A stretch of 64,000 nt of DNA from Bacteroidota bacterium (GTDB lineage: Bacteria > Bacteroidota > Bacteroidia > 2-12-FULL-35-15). Below, one piece after another: positions 28,593-38,949 of this stretch (position 1 is its first letter; every line of letters begins with the position of its first letter). Location of the stretch: the NCBI GenBank assembly GCA_025963715.1, contig JAOQAG010000004.1, positions 1-64,000 on the forward strand. Reading direction: 5' to 3'. The notes beneath the pieces are model-generated. The model worked only from the letters and a program-made list of their open reading frames with translations, searched no databases and was not told where the DNA came from. A program made the position numbers and the translations under genes.

Positions 28593-29014
28593 TTTTTGTA
28601 TTTATTTAATATTTTTCACGTTTTCCTCAGTGTAAACGTTAAACTTATTTCTAATTAACAGATCCCGTGTCAGGCACGGGATGACAGTCATAGAAGATGT
28701 TTATACTCCGAATTAAACACAGCACTCAAACACAGATTCGTAAATTAGTATTTATTTGTAATTCGTAATACACACAGATTCGTAATTTCGTTTTCATTCG
28801 TTATCCGCACCTGACACACCCCTAGCCCCTCTCAAGAGGGGAATTGATCCTGCATCCAATTTAATCAGTACACAGATTTGTAAATTTGTATTGATTTGTA
28901 ATTCGTAACCAACACAGATTCGTAATGTCATCCTGAGCTTGTCGAAGGACGTTCCTGTTCGTTATCCGCACCGTACACAGCAAACTTTAAACTTTTGAAC
29001 TTTAAACTTTGAAC

Positions 29015-29962
29015 TTATTCCATAAGCCCGCGCCCCATTTTATTCAGCATATTATCGCGTTTAAAATCCGCGATCAGCTTATCTAAAATCCCGTTGATAA
29101 ACACTTTACTCTTCGGCGTGCTGTACATTTTCGAGATCTCAATAAACTCGTTCAGCGTTACTTTTACCGGGATGCTGGAGAAATGCAACACTTCCGTGAT
29201 CGCCATCTTCATCAGCAATACATCCATCAGTGCAATCCGGTCCACTTCCCAGTTCTTTGTTTTATCCCCGATCAGTTTTTCATTGTCTGCATTCCGGATC
29301 GCCGTTTGGCGGAACAGATCCTTTACAAACTCTTCATCCTCTTCCCGGTCTTTGTATAGCGGCAGCAACGTAAAATCCGGTGCCGACTCTTCCTTAAATG
29401 ATTCAATTGTTTTTACGATCATCGGGTTCACCACATAAATATCATCGCCCCAATGCAGATTTTTTTCTTCGTACAAATGATTTACCAATTCATAATCCGC
29501 AATAAATTCCTTAAACATTTCCAGGATAAAACTACGGTCGGTTTTGTACGTATCCGTTTCCGCGATCATATATGCCTTGTACTGATCCGATGCTTTAATC
29601 GCATTCAGCATCTTGCGCACCAGCTCAAACTCATTGTTCCAGTTGATCTTACGGTTGTTCATTTCCCTTTTCAGGTGAATGTTCTCCGCCAGCTGTTTAA
29701 TAAAACGGTTCTCGATAAAACGCAGGTTCGGGTTCAATTCCGCATCCGTCGGCAAATGTTTTTCTTTGGCATCTTCCGAAACAGTAGTTGCTACATGGTG
29801 CAATTCCAGGAGCAATGCCAGCTGATAAATGTACAGGTCGTAGATCTTATCGATCCCGTTAAATAAATCACGCTCTCCCCGCGCCAGGTCTTGTGTATCC
29901 GATTGAAAAAATCCATACAACGCCTGCATCACTTTTATTCTTAAATATCTTCTGTTCAACAT
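29015..29962 (-). CDS. nusB: Transcription antitermination factor NusB
   Basis: MLNRRYLRIKVMQALYGFFQ; C-terminal NusB fold VTLNEFIEISKMYSTPKSKVFINGILDKL. Confidence 0.92.
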   Translation of the reverse strand: MLNRRYLRIKVMQALYGFFQSDTQDLARGERDLFNGIDKIYDLYIYQLALLLELHHVATTVSEDAKEKHLPTDAELNPNLRFIENRFIKQLAENIHLKREMNNRKINWNNEFELVRKMLNAIKASDQYKAYMIAETDTYKTDRSFILEMFKEFIADYELVNHLYEEKNLHWGDDIYVVNPMIVKTIESFKEESAPDFTLLPLYKDREEDEEFVKDLFRQTAIRNADNEKLIGDKTKNWEVDRIALMDVLLMKMAITEVLHFSSIPVKVTLNEFIEISKMYSTPKSKVFINGILDKLIADFKRDNMLNKMGRGLME

Positions 29963-30080
29963 GGTTTATCTACTAAATACTAATCTGTACTAATATACTA
30001 ATCTGCGTTTGCTAAAAAATCCAATTAATACTAATTTACACACAGATTGGTACATTAGTATTAATTGGTATTTGGTAGAT

Positions 30081-31190
30081 TTAAAATTTCACTTTAATTT
30101 TTCCAATATCTGCAATGCGCTTTTCAGCGATACGGTTTGCAGCCATATATGTTGGAATGTTCTGCTCTTTCGAAATTTTAAAGATGTTCAGTGTCGTGTC
30201 GTAAATTTTCTCTGCATGTGCCAATGCACGTTCGCGGTTATAACCTTCCAGCTCATAAAACACGTTGATGATGCCGCCTGCATTCACAACAAAATCCGGC
30301 GCATATAAAATTCCTTTTTCGATCACCATTTTACCGTGTACATTTTCATCTGCCAGCTGATTGTTGGCTGCACCGCAAATGATCGCACATTTCAAACGGT
30401 TCAATGTATCTGTATTTACGGTTGCTCCCAAAGCACACGGCGCATAAATATCCATGTCCATGTCGTAAATTTTTGCCGCATCCGTGATCACTTCCGCACC
30501 GGTTTCTTTCGCAATCGTTTTCAAACGCTCTTCATTAATATCATAGATAGAAACTTTTGCTCCTTCTTTCACCAAATGTTTCACTAAGCTTTCGCCTACG
30601 TGACCGATTCCCTGTATCACTACTTTTTTACCGGAAAGACTGTCGTTCCCCCACTTTTCTTTTGCAGATGCTTTCATGGAAAGATAAACGCCATACGCCG
30701 TTACCGGAGATGGATCGCCGCTGCCGCCCATATTTTCGGCCAAACCGCTCACAAAATCCGTTTCCATTTTAATGTACTCCATGTCTTTTGTTCCCACTCC
30801 CACATCTTCTGCAGTAATGTATTTCCCGGAAAGGCTGTTCACGAATTTCCCGAAACGGCGCATCAATGCTTCGTTTTTCTGTGTTTTGGAATCGCCGATG
30901 ATCACTGCTTTTCCGCCACCCAAATTTAATCCGGCTACAGCCGATTTATAGGTCATACCGCGCGAAAGACGCAATACATCCGTTAACGCTTCCATTTCGT
31001 TGTTATACGCCCACATGCGTGTTCCGCCAAGGCTTGGGCCCAGGATGGTGTTGTGGATCGCAATAATTGCTTTTAAACCGGTTTCATTATCATTGCAAAA
31101 AACCACTTGTTCGTGGTCGTGCAAGCCCATTTGTGCGATTACCGGATTTTCGGCCAAGGGAGAATTTTTAATATCTTGAACTTGTATCAT
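30081..31190 (-). CDS. Glu/Leu/Phe/Val dehydrogenase (leucine dehydrogenase-like)
   Basis: GPSLGGTRMW, GGGKAVIIGD, VVIQGIGHVGESLVKHL, CALGATVNTDTL. Confidence 0.92.
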   Translation of the reverse strand: MIQVQDIKNSPLAENPVIAQMGLHDHEQVVFCNDNETGLKAIIAIHNTILGPSLGGTRMWAYNNEMEALTDVLRLSRGMTYKSAVAGLNLGGGKAVIIGDSKTQKNEALMRRFGKFVNSLSGKYITAEDVGVGTKDMEYIKMETDFVSGLAENMGGSGDPSPVTAYGVYLSMKASAKEKWGNDSLSGKKVVIQGIGHVGESLVKHLVKEGAKVSIYDINEERLKTIAKETGAEVITDAAKIYDMDMDIYAPCALGATVNTDTLNRLKCAIICGAANNQLADENVHGKMVIEKGILYAPDFVVNAGGIINVFYELEGYNRERALAHAEKIYDTTLNIFKISKEQNIPTYMAANRIAEKRIADIGKIKVKF

Positions 31191-31291
31191 CGTTATATTG
31201 GTTTTGTGATTTTTTTAGCTGGATTATTTCAGGCTATTCTTTCCTGGTACTCTTTTTAATAATTACTTTTGTACGGATTTGAATTGTGGCG

Positions 31292-31321
31292 CAAAATTAT
31301 AGTTATTTTTCGAGTAGCCAA
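31292..31321 (-). promoter_or_regulatory. Putative promoter for the amino-acid dehydrogenase (TTG-N19-TAATTTTG on minus strand)
   Basis: Reverse complement contains TAATTTTG (31299-31292) with TTG (31321-31319) 19 bp upstream, matching the Bacteroidota consensus. Confidence 0.55.
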
Positions 31322-31493
31322 AATCATACAGTGTTAAATATTAAATAACGGCATCGGGCAAACCGCCCTGCAAAGCTATTGTATATTCAATATTAAATAA
31401 TAGCAGACACAGAAAACACAAAGAATTCAGAAATTCGTTGTCACCCTGAGCTTGTCGAAGGGTTTTATCCATAAAATATCATACAGCACTATC

Positions 31494-33266
31494 GTGAAAT
31501 CATTAAAACACATCAATAAATACTTTTACAAATACCGCTGGCGACTGATCCTCGGCGTTATTTTTGTTTCCATTTCCAACCTTTTTGGCGTGTATACGGT
31601 TACGTACGTGGGTACTGCCATCGATTTTATCAAAAAAGTGATCTCACACCCCAGTCCGTCCGATTATTTTTACTACCACATGCGCATGTTTGCCTTTACC
31701 ATAGTTGGATATGCCATTTTAAGCGGATTTTTCCTGTTCCTCACCCGACAAACGCTCATTGTCATGTCGCGCTTTATTGAGTACGACCTCAAAAATGAAA
31801 TTTACGAGCATTACCAGAAGCTGGACAATGCTTTTTACAAACGCAACAATACCGGCGATCTCATGAACCGCATCAGCGAGGATGTAAGCCGTGTGCGGAT
31901 GTACATCGGGCCTGCCATTATGTACATTGTAAATACAGTGATCACTTTTGCGCTTACTATTACGGTGATGCTGGCGATTGATGTAAAACTGACGCTCTAT
32001 GTATTGTCGCCGCTGCCATTCCTGGCGCTGAGCATTTATTACGTGAGCGAGCGCATCAATAAAAAAAGCACCAAAGTGCAGGAAAAGCTTTCCGATATTA
32101 CCACACAGGCGCAGGAAGCTTTTTCGGGGATTCGCGTATTAAAAGCGTACGGACGCGAAAAACAATCGCAGGATCAGTTTGAAAAAGAAAGCGCGGAGTA
32201 TAAAAAACGTACGATGGGACTGGTAAAGATCGAATCGCTTTTTCAACCCTTCATGATCCTGCTGATCGGGCTCAGCAGCATTTTCACCATTTATATTGGC
32301 GGTACGCAGGTAATCCGCGGCGTGATCACGTTTGGAAACATTGCCGTATTTATTGTATTTGTGAACCGTTTAACCTGGCCGATCGCTTCTTTGGGCTGGG
32401 TTACGTCACTGATCCAGCGCGCTGCCGCTTCTCAAAAACGCATCAATCAATTCCTGGAAACAGTACCGGAAATACAAAATAATCAGCCGGAACAAACTCC
32501 TATCCGCGGCCGCATTGAGTTCCGGAATGTGAGTTTTACGTATCCGGATTCGGGAACAGTGGCTTTGCAAAATGTATCGTTTGTGATCGAACCCGGGCAA
32601 TTACTGGCGATCATCGGGAAAACCGGTTCGGGAAAATCAACCATTGCCAGCCTGATCTGCCGTTTGTATGATGCGGATTCCGGCCAGATCCTGATCGATG
32701 GAAAACCAATAGAGGAATTGAATTTAGCGAATTTGCGCGATCAGATCGGCTACGTGCCACAGGAAGTATTTTTATTTTCGGATTCGATCGCCAACAACAT
32801 CGGCTTTAGCATAAATAAGGACAAACAGGACCGCAATGCCATTGAGCAGGCGGCAAAAGATGCGGTGATCTATTCCAACATCATTGAATTCCCTGATAAG
32901 TTTGAAACCATTGTTGGCGAGCGCGGGATCACACTTTCGGGCGGACAAAAACAGCGGGTTTCCATTGCCAGGGCGATCATTAAGGCACCGCACATTTTAC
33001 TTTTTGATGATTGTTTGTCGGCAGTAGATACTGAAACAGAAGAAGAAATTTTAAATAACCTGAAAAAAGTAATGACCGGTAAAACCGCGATCATCATCAG
33101 TCACAGAGTTTCGTCCGTAAAAAATGCAGATACGATCATTGTACTTGACGATGGAAAAGTGATCGAAAGCGGAAAACACAGGGATTTATTAGAGAAACAA
33201 GGCGCTTACAATGAACTGTATAAAATGCAGCTGCTGGAAGCCGAGCAAACCAACGAAACGCCTTAA
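31494..33266 (+). CDS. ABC transporter, fused permease/ATPase (MsbA-like)
   Basis: ABC TM domain; Walker A IIGKTGSGKST, signature LSGGQKQRVSIARAI, Walker B ILLFDDCLSAVDTE. The tracked start (31452, TTG) lies in a REP-like repeat; GTG 31494 is more likely. Confidence 0.9.
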   Translation: MKSLKHINKYFYKYRWRLILGVIFVSISNLFGVYTVTYVGTAIDFIKKVISHPSPSDYFYYHMRMFAFTIVGYAILSGFFLFLTRQTLIVMSRFIEYDLKNEIYEHYQKLDNAFYKRNNTGDLMNRISEDVSRVRMYIGPAIMYIVNTVITFALTITVMLAIDVKLTLYVLSPLPFLALSIYYVSERINKKSTKVQEKLSDITTQAQEAFSGIRVLKAYGREKQSQDQFEKESAEYKKRTMGLVKIESLFQPFMILLIGLSSIFTIYIGGTQVIRGVITFGNIAVFIVFVNRLTWPIASLGWVTSLIQRAAASQKRINQFLETVPEIQNNQPEQTPIRGRIEFRNVSFTYPDSGTVALQNVSFVIEPGQLLAIIGKTGSGKSTIASLICRLYDADSGQILIDGKPIEELNLANLRDQIGYVPQEVFLFSDSIANNIGFSINKDKQDRNAIEQAAKDAVIYSNIIEFPDKFETIVGERGITLSGGQKQRVSIARAIIKAPHILLFDDCLSAVDTETEEEILNNLKKVMTGKTAIIISHRVSSVKNADTIIVLDDGKVIESGKHRDLLEKQGAYNELYKMQLLEAEQTNETP

Positions 33267-33370
33267 GAGAGCAAGTATAAAAAGTTATTAACAAGCCTTG
33301 TTTTAGCGATTTTTTTTGTAAACATTTGCCAATAGTATAATTTAAAACGATAAACAATACTATTATTACG

Positions 33371-33745
33371 ATGGAAGAAGGATTTGAAAAAAATGGATCA
33401 GACAGAGAAGAAATTTTCTCTAAATCTGTAAGAGCAGGGAAAAGGACTTATTTCTTTGATGTGAAAAGCACCAAAGGGAATGATTACTACCTAACAATTA
33501 CCGAAAGCAAAAAACGCTTCGGCGATGACGGTAAATTCTTTTATGAAAAACACAAATTGTTTTTGTACAAAGAAGATTTCGAAAAATTTGCAGAAGGCCT
33601 GAATGAAGCGGTTGCTCACATCAAATCCATCTCCCCTGTAGTTGAAAACACATCGTACTCTTCTGACCATTCAGAAGAATCTTCTTCTGCCAGCAACAGC
33701 GGCAGCAGTTTTTCGGATGTAAATTTCGAAGACTTAGATAAATAA
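33371..33745 (+). CDS. DUF3276 / PUR-alpha-like DNA/RNA-binding protein
   Basis: EIFSKSVRAGKRTYFFDVKSTKGNDYYLTITESKKRF. Confidence 0.93.
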   Translation: MEEGFEKNGSDREEIFSKSVRAGKRTYFFDVKSTKGNDYYLTITESKKRFGDDGKFFYEKHKLFLYKEDFEKFAEGLNEAVAHIKSISPVVENTSYSSDHSEESSSASNSGSSFSDVNFEDLDK

Positions 33746-33760
33746 GGAAATACAATAGTT

Positions 33761-33797
33761 AAAAATCCCGCTTCGTTTTCGTGGCGGGATTTTTTTA
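33761..33797 (+). terminator. Rho-independent terminator
   Basis: aaaaatcccgc-ttcgttttcgtg-gcgggattttttt. Confidence 0.88.
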
Positions 33798-33990
33798 TTG
33801 CAAAAAAAGTTCAAAGTTTAAAGTTCAAAAGTTTAAAGTTTTGCTGTACAGATAACGCCCGCCTGAACGATTCGGGCAGGAACAGGAACGAAATTACGAA
33901 TCTGTGTGTCTACTAAATACCAATTTTTACGAATATACTAATTTACGTGTGTGCTGTGGGTGTTAAATCAGAGGCAAATCTCTCTTCGCA

Positions 33991-34020
33991 CTGTCATCCC
34001 GGGCCTGACCCGGGATCTGC
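33991..34020. repeat. REP-like palindrome
   Basis: ctgtcatcccgggcctgacccgggatctg; near-identical at about 34652-34680 and, inverted, at about 35073-35101. Confidence 0.8.
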
Positions 34021-34082
34021 CAATTAAGAACGCTTACCGGATATTGAATTTTTTTTATTAATCCTGTACTATATAAATTCTC

Positions 34083-34601
34083 ATGAAATCAAAACTATCC
34101 AATCACTTCCTGTTATTTTTTGCATTGTTTTGCATTTCATTGTACTTGTGCAGCTGCGCTCATTCCGCCCCGGCAAGCGCAGCAACACACTCAACGGATA
34201 CAGCTGCAAAAGCACCCGCCGTGCAAAATAGCATCCAAACAGTAAAAGACAGTATAAAAAAACCTGCTACCGCTATCCGGAAATTCACACAGGTGGATGC
34301 ACGTACGTATACCGTGGAAGTGATCATCCGCGATGTAACCGAACCGAAATCGTTTAAAAAGCTGCTGGAAAAACTCCCGGACGGATATACCGTCAGCAGC
34401 GAATCGCTGAATGATCCTGCGGCACGCTTCAAACCGGGAGAATTAAAATATGTATGGGTTGCTAATTACGAACGTGATTTTTCCGTTACTTATACGCTAA
34501 AAATTCCAAAGCATAAAAAGCTGATCCGCGACTATGAAGGTTACTTTGCTTACATTGATAACAATGCAAAAGTGAGCGTTAATGTGCAAAGCAGCGAATA
34601 G
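34083..34601 (+). CDS. Hypothetical lipoprotein
   Basis: Signal peptide with LCSCAHS lipobox; 172 aa, no family recognised. Confidence 0.75.
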   Translation: MKSKLSNHFLLFFALFCISLYLCSCAHSAPASAATHSTDTAAKAPAVQNSIQTVKDSIKKPATAIRKFTQVDARTYTVEVIIRDVTEPKSFKKLLEKLPDGYTVSSESLNDPAARFKPGELKYVWVANYERDFSVTYTLKIPKHKKLIRDYEGYFAYIDNNAKVSVNVQSSE

Positions 34602-34730
34602 TACTTGTTAATTTCAAATTAAACATTCGAAGTAGTGTTCTTCTTTTAAGACTGTCATCCCGGGCCTGACCCGGGATCTGCCTATAAAAAAAACGGATTC
34701 AATTTAAAATAAAAAATTAAACAACCACAC

Positions 34731-34970
34731 ATGAACATCAGCGACTGGATTGGATTTATCGGCGTTACCATTTTATTGTTCGCATTTTTATTAAACCTGA
34801 CCGGGAAAATTTCACAGTCGGATCTTTCCTATATTGTTATGAATATTATTGGAGCCGGGCTCGCCGGACTGGCCTCGTTTCTGATTCACTACGTTCCCTT
34901 TATTATTTTGGAAAGCACCTGGACGCTGGTATCCATCGGCGGATTGATCAATTATTTCAGAAAAAAATAA
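34731..34970 (+). CDS. Small membrane protein (CBU_0592-like)
   Basis: 79 aa, WIGFIGVTILLFAFLLNLTGKIS...ILESTWTLVSIGGLINYFRKK. Confidence 0.75.
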   Translation: MNISDWIGFIGVTILLFAFLLNLTGKISQSDLSYIVMNIIGAGLAGLASFLIHYVPFIILESTWTLVSIGGLINYFRKK

Positions 34971-35212
34971 GGCACCACCCAATATCTTAAAAAATCTTAT
35001 TTACACACAGCTATCCTTTTGATCTTAAAAACCATAATGATCTGCGTTCCTGTTGCATCTGCAAAAAATCAACAGATCCCGGGTCAGGCCCGGGATGACA
35101 GTAAGAGAGGGAGATTGGTTTCCAAATTATACATCACGCAGCATTCACACAGATTGGTATATTCGTATGCATTCGTAATTTGTAACCACACAGCAGAACT
35201 TTAAACGTTGAA

Positions 35213-38200
35213 CTAGTTTTTTGTAATCGTGATCGTTTTTGTATCCTTCCCTAATGTATTTGTAACTTCGATCACCACCACGTTTGCACCCGCATTTAAT
35301 GTAACCGGAATTGTGAGCGCGCCCATCCTCGAATTAAATAAAAATCCGGTAAACGCTGTTCCGTTTATTTTTACAGTAATACCGCCCGATGCCACATTTG
35401 TGGTTGTTGCCGTGATCGTATATGTAGCATCCGTAGTACTCACGCTGGCCGGTGTTTCCAGCGCAATTGCTGGCATTGCTCCCGTTGTGCCTTTTCCTTC
35501 CGCTGCTTTTATTTCTGTACTGCGGCCCGGATGTGTTACCGTTCCGGGTGTTACAAGCGGCGTTGTAGTTGGCGCTGTTACATGTGTTGGCGCTGCCGCC
35601 GTTGTGCGCGTTACCGAAAGTATTTTAAAGCTGTTACCTGTGGTATTGGATGCTGTGATCCGCAGGGAATTGCTGCCCGCTGTCAGGTTCAGGTTTACTT
35701 TTAATTCGTGCGTAGCACTGTTGTAATTGATATCGCCTGCAGGCAACGCCGCTCCGTTAACCATTACGGTAATGTTTGATGCATCGGCAATTTCTGTAAC
35801 AGTAGCTTGCAACAGCAGCGTAGCCAACGACGTTGTGAACGGATTGGAAACAGGATTCACCATCGTAATGATCGGCCTGGAAACCATTACCGGTGCTGTA
35901 TAATCGATCGTTTGCATTTTTGATGCAGAACCGGATGTATTTGCCGCTACAATTTTTACAGCGTTGGAACCCGAAATTAAATTCACATTGAACGTCAATT
36001 CATTCGTGGAAAGGTTGTAATTCCAGTCGCTTGCCGGGATCGTATTTCCATTTAAGAAAACCGTAATGCCGGATGCTGCCGTTACATTTATCACCGATGC
36101 GCTGATCGCAATAGCGCCCGAACCGCTTGTATACGGATTCGTTGGCGGATTGATCATCGTGATCAGGGGTCTGGACATCAGCACCGGAAGCGAATAAATG
36201 ATCGTTTCGGATTTTGAATCGGAGTCCATTGTATTTGTAGCTTTTACCACAATGGTATTGGCGCCGTTCACCAGCGTTACATTAAAAGATACAGCATGAC
36301 CGGCTGCATTAAAATTAAGTGCCGTTGCCGGAATAGCGGTACCGTTTTGCGTTACCGCGATTTGCGATACCGACGTAATGTTCAGTACCGATGCATCCAT
36401 AGTTGTTACAGCAGTTGTAAGGTAAGCCGGATTCGCATTCGGATTGATGATCGTTACCACCGGTTTTGCAAGGCCGCCTGGTTTTGAATAAACGATCGTT
36501 TGTGTTTGCGAATCGCTACCGCTTGCATTGGTAGCGCTGATCGCGATGCTATTTGCACCTGCAATCAAATTTGCATGCACTGTTAACTGGTGCGAAGTGG
36601 TGTTATAACTCACCGCTCCCATTGGCGCCATTGTTCCGTTGATGGTGGCGCTGATCTGCGAACCCGATGTTACATTCAGCACGGTTGCATTCACCGTTTC
36701 GGAATTGGAAATGGTGGTGTATGGATTTGCAGTTGGGTTGGTAATTGTGATCACCGGTTTGGGCGCTGCTTCCGGAACCGAATAAATAACAGTTTCTGTT
36801 TTCGAATCAATGCCGCTTGCATTGCTTGCTTTGATCGTGATCATGTTAGCACCCACGATCAGATTCACATTAAACGTAAGCTTGTGCAATGCTGCATTAA
36901 AACTCAGCGCATGCACCGGCAGTGTTGCGCCATTCAGCGTTACCGCGATGTCCGTTACCGCCGTTACATTCAATACCGTTGCCGCAATTGCCTGAGCATT
37001 TGTACTTGTCGTATATGGATCGCCTGCAGGATTAGTTATAGTAATTTGTGGTTTCGGCTCCACAACCACCGGCGTGTAAATAATGGTTTCCGTTTTCGAA
37101 TCAGTTCCCGCTTCATTCACCGCCTGGATCTGGATCGTGTTAGCGCCATTGACAAGGTTCATCGCAAAGTTTAAATTACCATTGCTCAAATCGTACGTAA
37201 ATCCTGAATTAGGGTAACCATTTACGATCAGCGTAATGGCATTGCGCGATTCCACATTGTGCACTGTTGCCAGTACATTTACCGCATTCATATTGGTGTT
37301 ATAAGGATTTGCTGCCGGATACACCATGCGGACTTCCGGTTTTGGCGCATTGTAAATGCCTGCGCTTTGTTGAAAAATCACCGTTGTTGCTTTGGTATCA
37401 TCTCCAACATTGTTGGTTGCCGTGATCACAAAAGTGTTGGCGCCCGGCATCAATCCCGAATTAATTACAAAAGAATGCGTTGGTGCATTGTAGCTCAATC
37501 CGGGTACCGGCTCACCGTTTACGGTTGCATGGATCTGGCTTTTATTTAAAATATGCTCGATGGTACCGCGAATGGCAACACCGCCTTCAGCCGTCACATA
37601 AGGATTTTGCGCAGGCTCTGCAATGATCACAACCGGAAGCGGTGGCTGATTGGCAGGAACCGGCACCAGGATCACCGGTTGTTCAAAGATCACAGTAGTG
37701 CTTGCATTCACTGTTCCGGAAGGATTGGATGCCGATACCACAAATGTATTTCCGCCATTTTGAAGCGGCGCAATGAAGCTGAATACCTTCGTTTCGGAAT
37801 TGTATGTAAATCCGGGAACGGCATACCCGTTAGCAGTAATGCTCATTTCGTTACCGGATGCAATGTTGATGATCGTACCAGTTACAGCAATGGTGGGCTG
37901 ATTAGTTACGGCATTCGGCACATCCGGGTTGGTAAACATAATAACCGGAAGCGGCAATGGCGCCGGGATGTAGGTTATTACAGGCGTTGTGTTGTGCAGG
38001 CTGGTATTTTTTGCAGCGCGGCCAAAACCAAATTTCAACCATACGGATGTGTAATGATACATATCATTATTACCGGTGGGTGTATTGGTGGCCGACCAGC
38101 GTTGCCCGTCCAGCACATCATTCAGGCCCCAGGTCATTTTGTGTTCAATGCCAATGGAAACTCCTTTTACAATTTCGAAACCCAAACCAATTCCCAGTGA

Positions 38201-38857
38201 TGGCATAAATTTCCAGCGTGGATTTTGGTTTCCGTCGGCCAGCGTTTCATACGAGCCATCCGACATGTTGTTCAACCGCGTTCTGATCTCTGATTTGCTT
38301 GCTGTACCTGTGGAATCTATCGCAGCATAATTGTAACGCTGGTTTTTATCATTCAACTGATCGGTTTTTGCAACTGCTTTTGTTAAACCCAAGCCGCCAA
38401 AAATATAGGGATAAAAGCCGGTGCGCTCGCGCAGCTTGTTGGCGCCGATCAATAATTCCAGTGATAATTCATCCAAATGTGTTTTGTAATTCTGGTAAAC
38501 AAAACCATTGGTATGTGCATAATCCAGCGCGGGATCCGTTTCGCCGTTCAGCGCTGTATTATTTTTTAAACCGTAGGCAGGTTTGTAATCCTGCCCGTAC
38601 GTATTTGCATACAGGTAACGGAAGCGCCATCCCCAAAGCAAAGGACTGGTTGCATTCATACAATAAGTTTGTCCGAATGTAAATCCGAAACCGGCGCCTA
38701 ATTTTTTCATTTTCACATCGCTTTTCAGCCAGGAAACACCGCCATTGAAGCCAAGTTCAAACGGGTGCGGGCTTTGCGCAGAAAGCGAAGAAGAGAAAAA
38801 GAAAAGAAGTGTGAAACTGAAGAGTGTAATTATTTTTTTCATATACAGGTTTTTCAA
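35213..38857 (-). CDS. Outer-membrane beta-barrel-like protein with about nine C-terminal Ig-like ~90-aa repeats
   Basis: 1214 aa, signal peptide, N-terminal barrel-like region (FELGFNGGVSWL...WLKFGFGRA), then repeats ITITNPxxNPYTTxxxxxxVxATVLNVTxxxxIxVxxNGxxxP. Confidence 0.8.
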   Translation of the reverse strand: MKNLYMKKIITLFSFTLLFFFSSSLSAQSPHPFELGFNGGVSWLKSDVKMKKLGAGFGFTFGQTYCMNATSPLLWGWRFRYLYANTYGQDYKPAYGLKNNTALNGETDPALDYAHTNGFVYQNYKTHLDELSLELLIGANKLRERTGFYPYIFGGLGLTKAVAKTDQLNDKNQRYNYAAIDSTGTASKSEIRTRLNNMSDGSYETLADGNQNPRWKFMPSLGIGLGFEIVKGVSIGIEHKMTWGLNDVLDGQRWSATNTPTGNNDMYHYTSVWLKFGFGRAAKNTSLHNTTPVITYIPAPLPLPVIMFTNPDVPNAVTNQPTIAVTGTIINIASGNEMSITANGYAVPGFTYNSETKVFSFIAPLQNGGNTFVVSASNPSGTVNASTTVIFEQPVILVPVPANQPPLPVVIIAEPAQNPYVTAEGGVAIRGTIEHILNKSQIHATVNGEPVPGLSYNAPTHSFVINSGLMPGANTFVITATNNVGDDTKATTVIFQQSAGIYNAPKPEVRMVYPAANPYNTNMNAVNVLATVHNVESRNAITLIVNGYPNSGFTYDLSNGNLNFAMNLVNGANTIQIQAVNEAGTDSKTETIIYTPVVVEPKPQITITNPAGDPYTTSTNAQAIAATVLNVTAVTDIAVTLNGATLPVHALSFNAALHKLTFNVNLIVGANMITIKASNASGIDSKTETVIYSVPEAAPKPVITITNPTANPYTTISNSETVNATVLNVTSGSQISATINGTMAPMGAVSYNTTSHQLTVHANLIAGANSIAISATNASGSDSQTQTIVYSKPGGLAKPVVTIINPNANPAYLTTAVTTMDASVLNITSVSQIAVTQNGTAIPATALNFNAAGHAVSFNVTLVNGANTIVVKATNTMDSDSKSETIIYSLPVLMSRPLITMINPPTNPYTSGSGAIAISASVINVTAASGITVFLNGNTIPASDWNYNLSTNELTFNVNLISGSNAVKIVAANTSGSASKMQTIDYTAPVMVSRPIITMVNPVSNPFTTSLATLLLQATVTEIADASNITVMVNGAALPAGDINYNSATHELKVNLNLTAGSNSLRITASNTTGNSFKILSVTRTTAAAPTHVTAPTTTPLVTPGTVTHPGRSTEIKAAEGKGTTGAMPAIALETPASVSTTDATYTITATTTNVASGGITVKINGTAFTGFLFNSRMGALTIPVTLNAGANVVVIEVTNTLGKDTKTITITKN
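35545..37945 (-). repeat. Intragenic tandem repeats (Ig-like modules)
   Basis: Repeated PxITxxNPxxNPYTT...NLxxGANxIxIxAxNxSGxDSKTxTIxYS. Confidence 0.85.
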
Positions 38858-38902
38858 TTTAAAAAGCGGCTATGCATTTTTTATGCCGAATTAAGTATTA
38901 AT

Positions 38903-38931
38903 AAAAAAGCCGAACAAAATCCGGCTTTTTA
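38903..38931 (-). terminator. Intrinsic terminator
   Basis: aaaaaagccg-aacaaaatc-cggcttttt. Confidence 0.75.
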
Positions 38932-38949
38932 GAGGTTCTATGCAATTTT

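Noticed and set aside
28129-28635. 168-aa plus-strand ORF
   Set aside because: Fully antisense to the DUF1573 gene, which has a clear lipobox and family motif.
36590-37174. 194-aa plus-strand ORF
   Set aside because: Antisense to the Ig-like repeat region of the 1214-aa gene; Cys/Arg/His-rich shadow ORF.
37553-38200. 215-aa plus-strand ORF
   Set aside because: Antisense to the barrel/repeat protein, with atypical composition.
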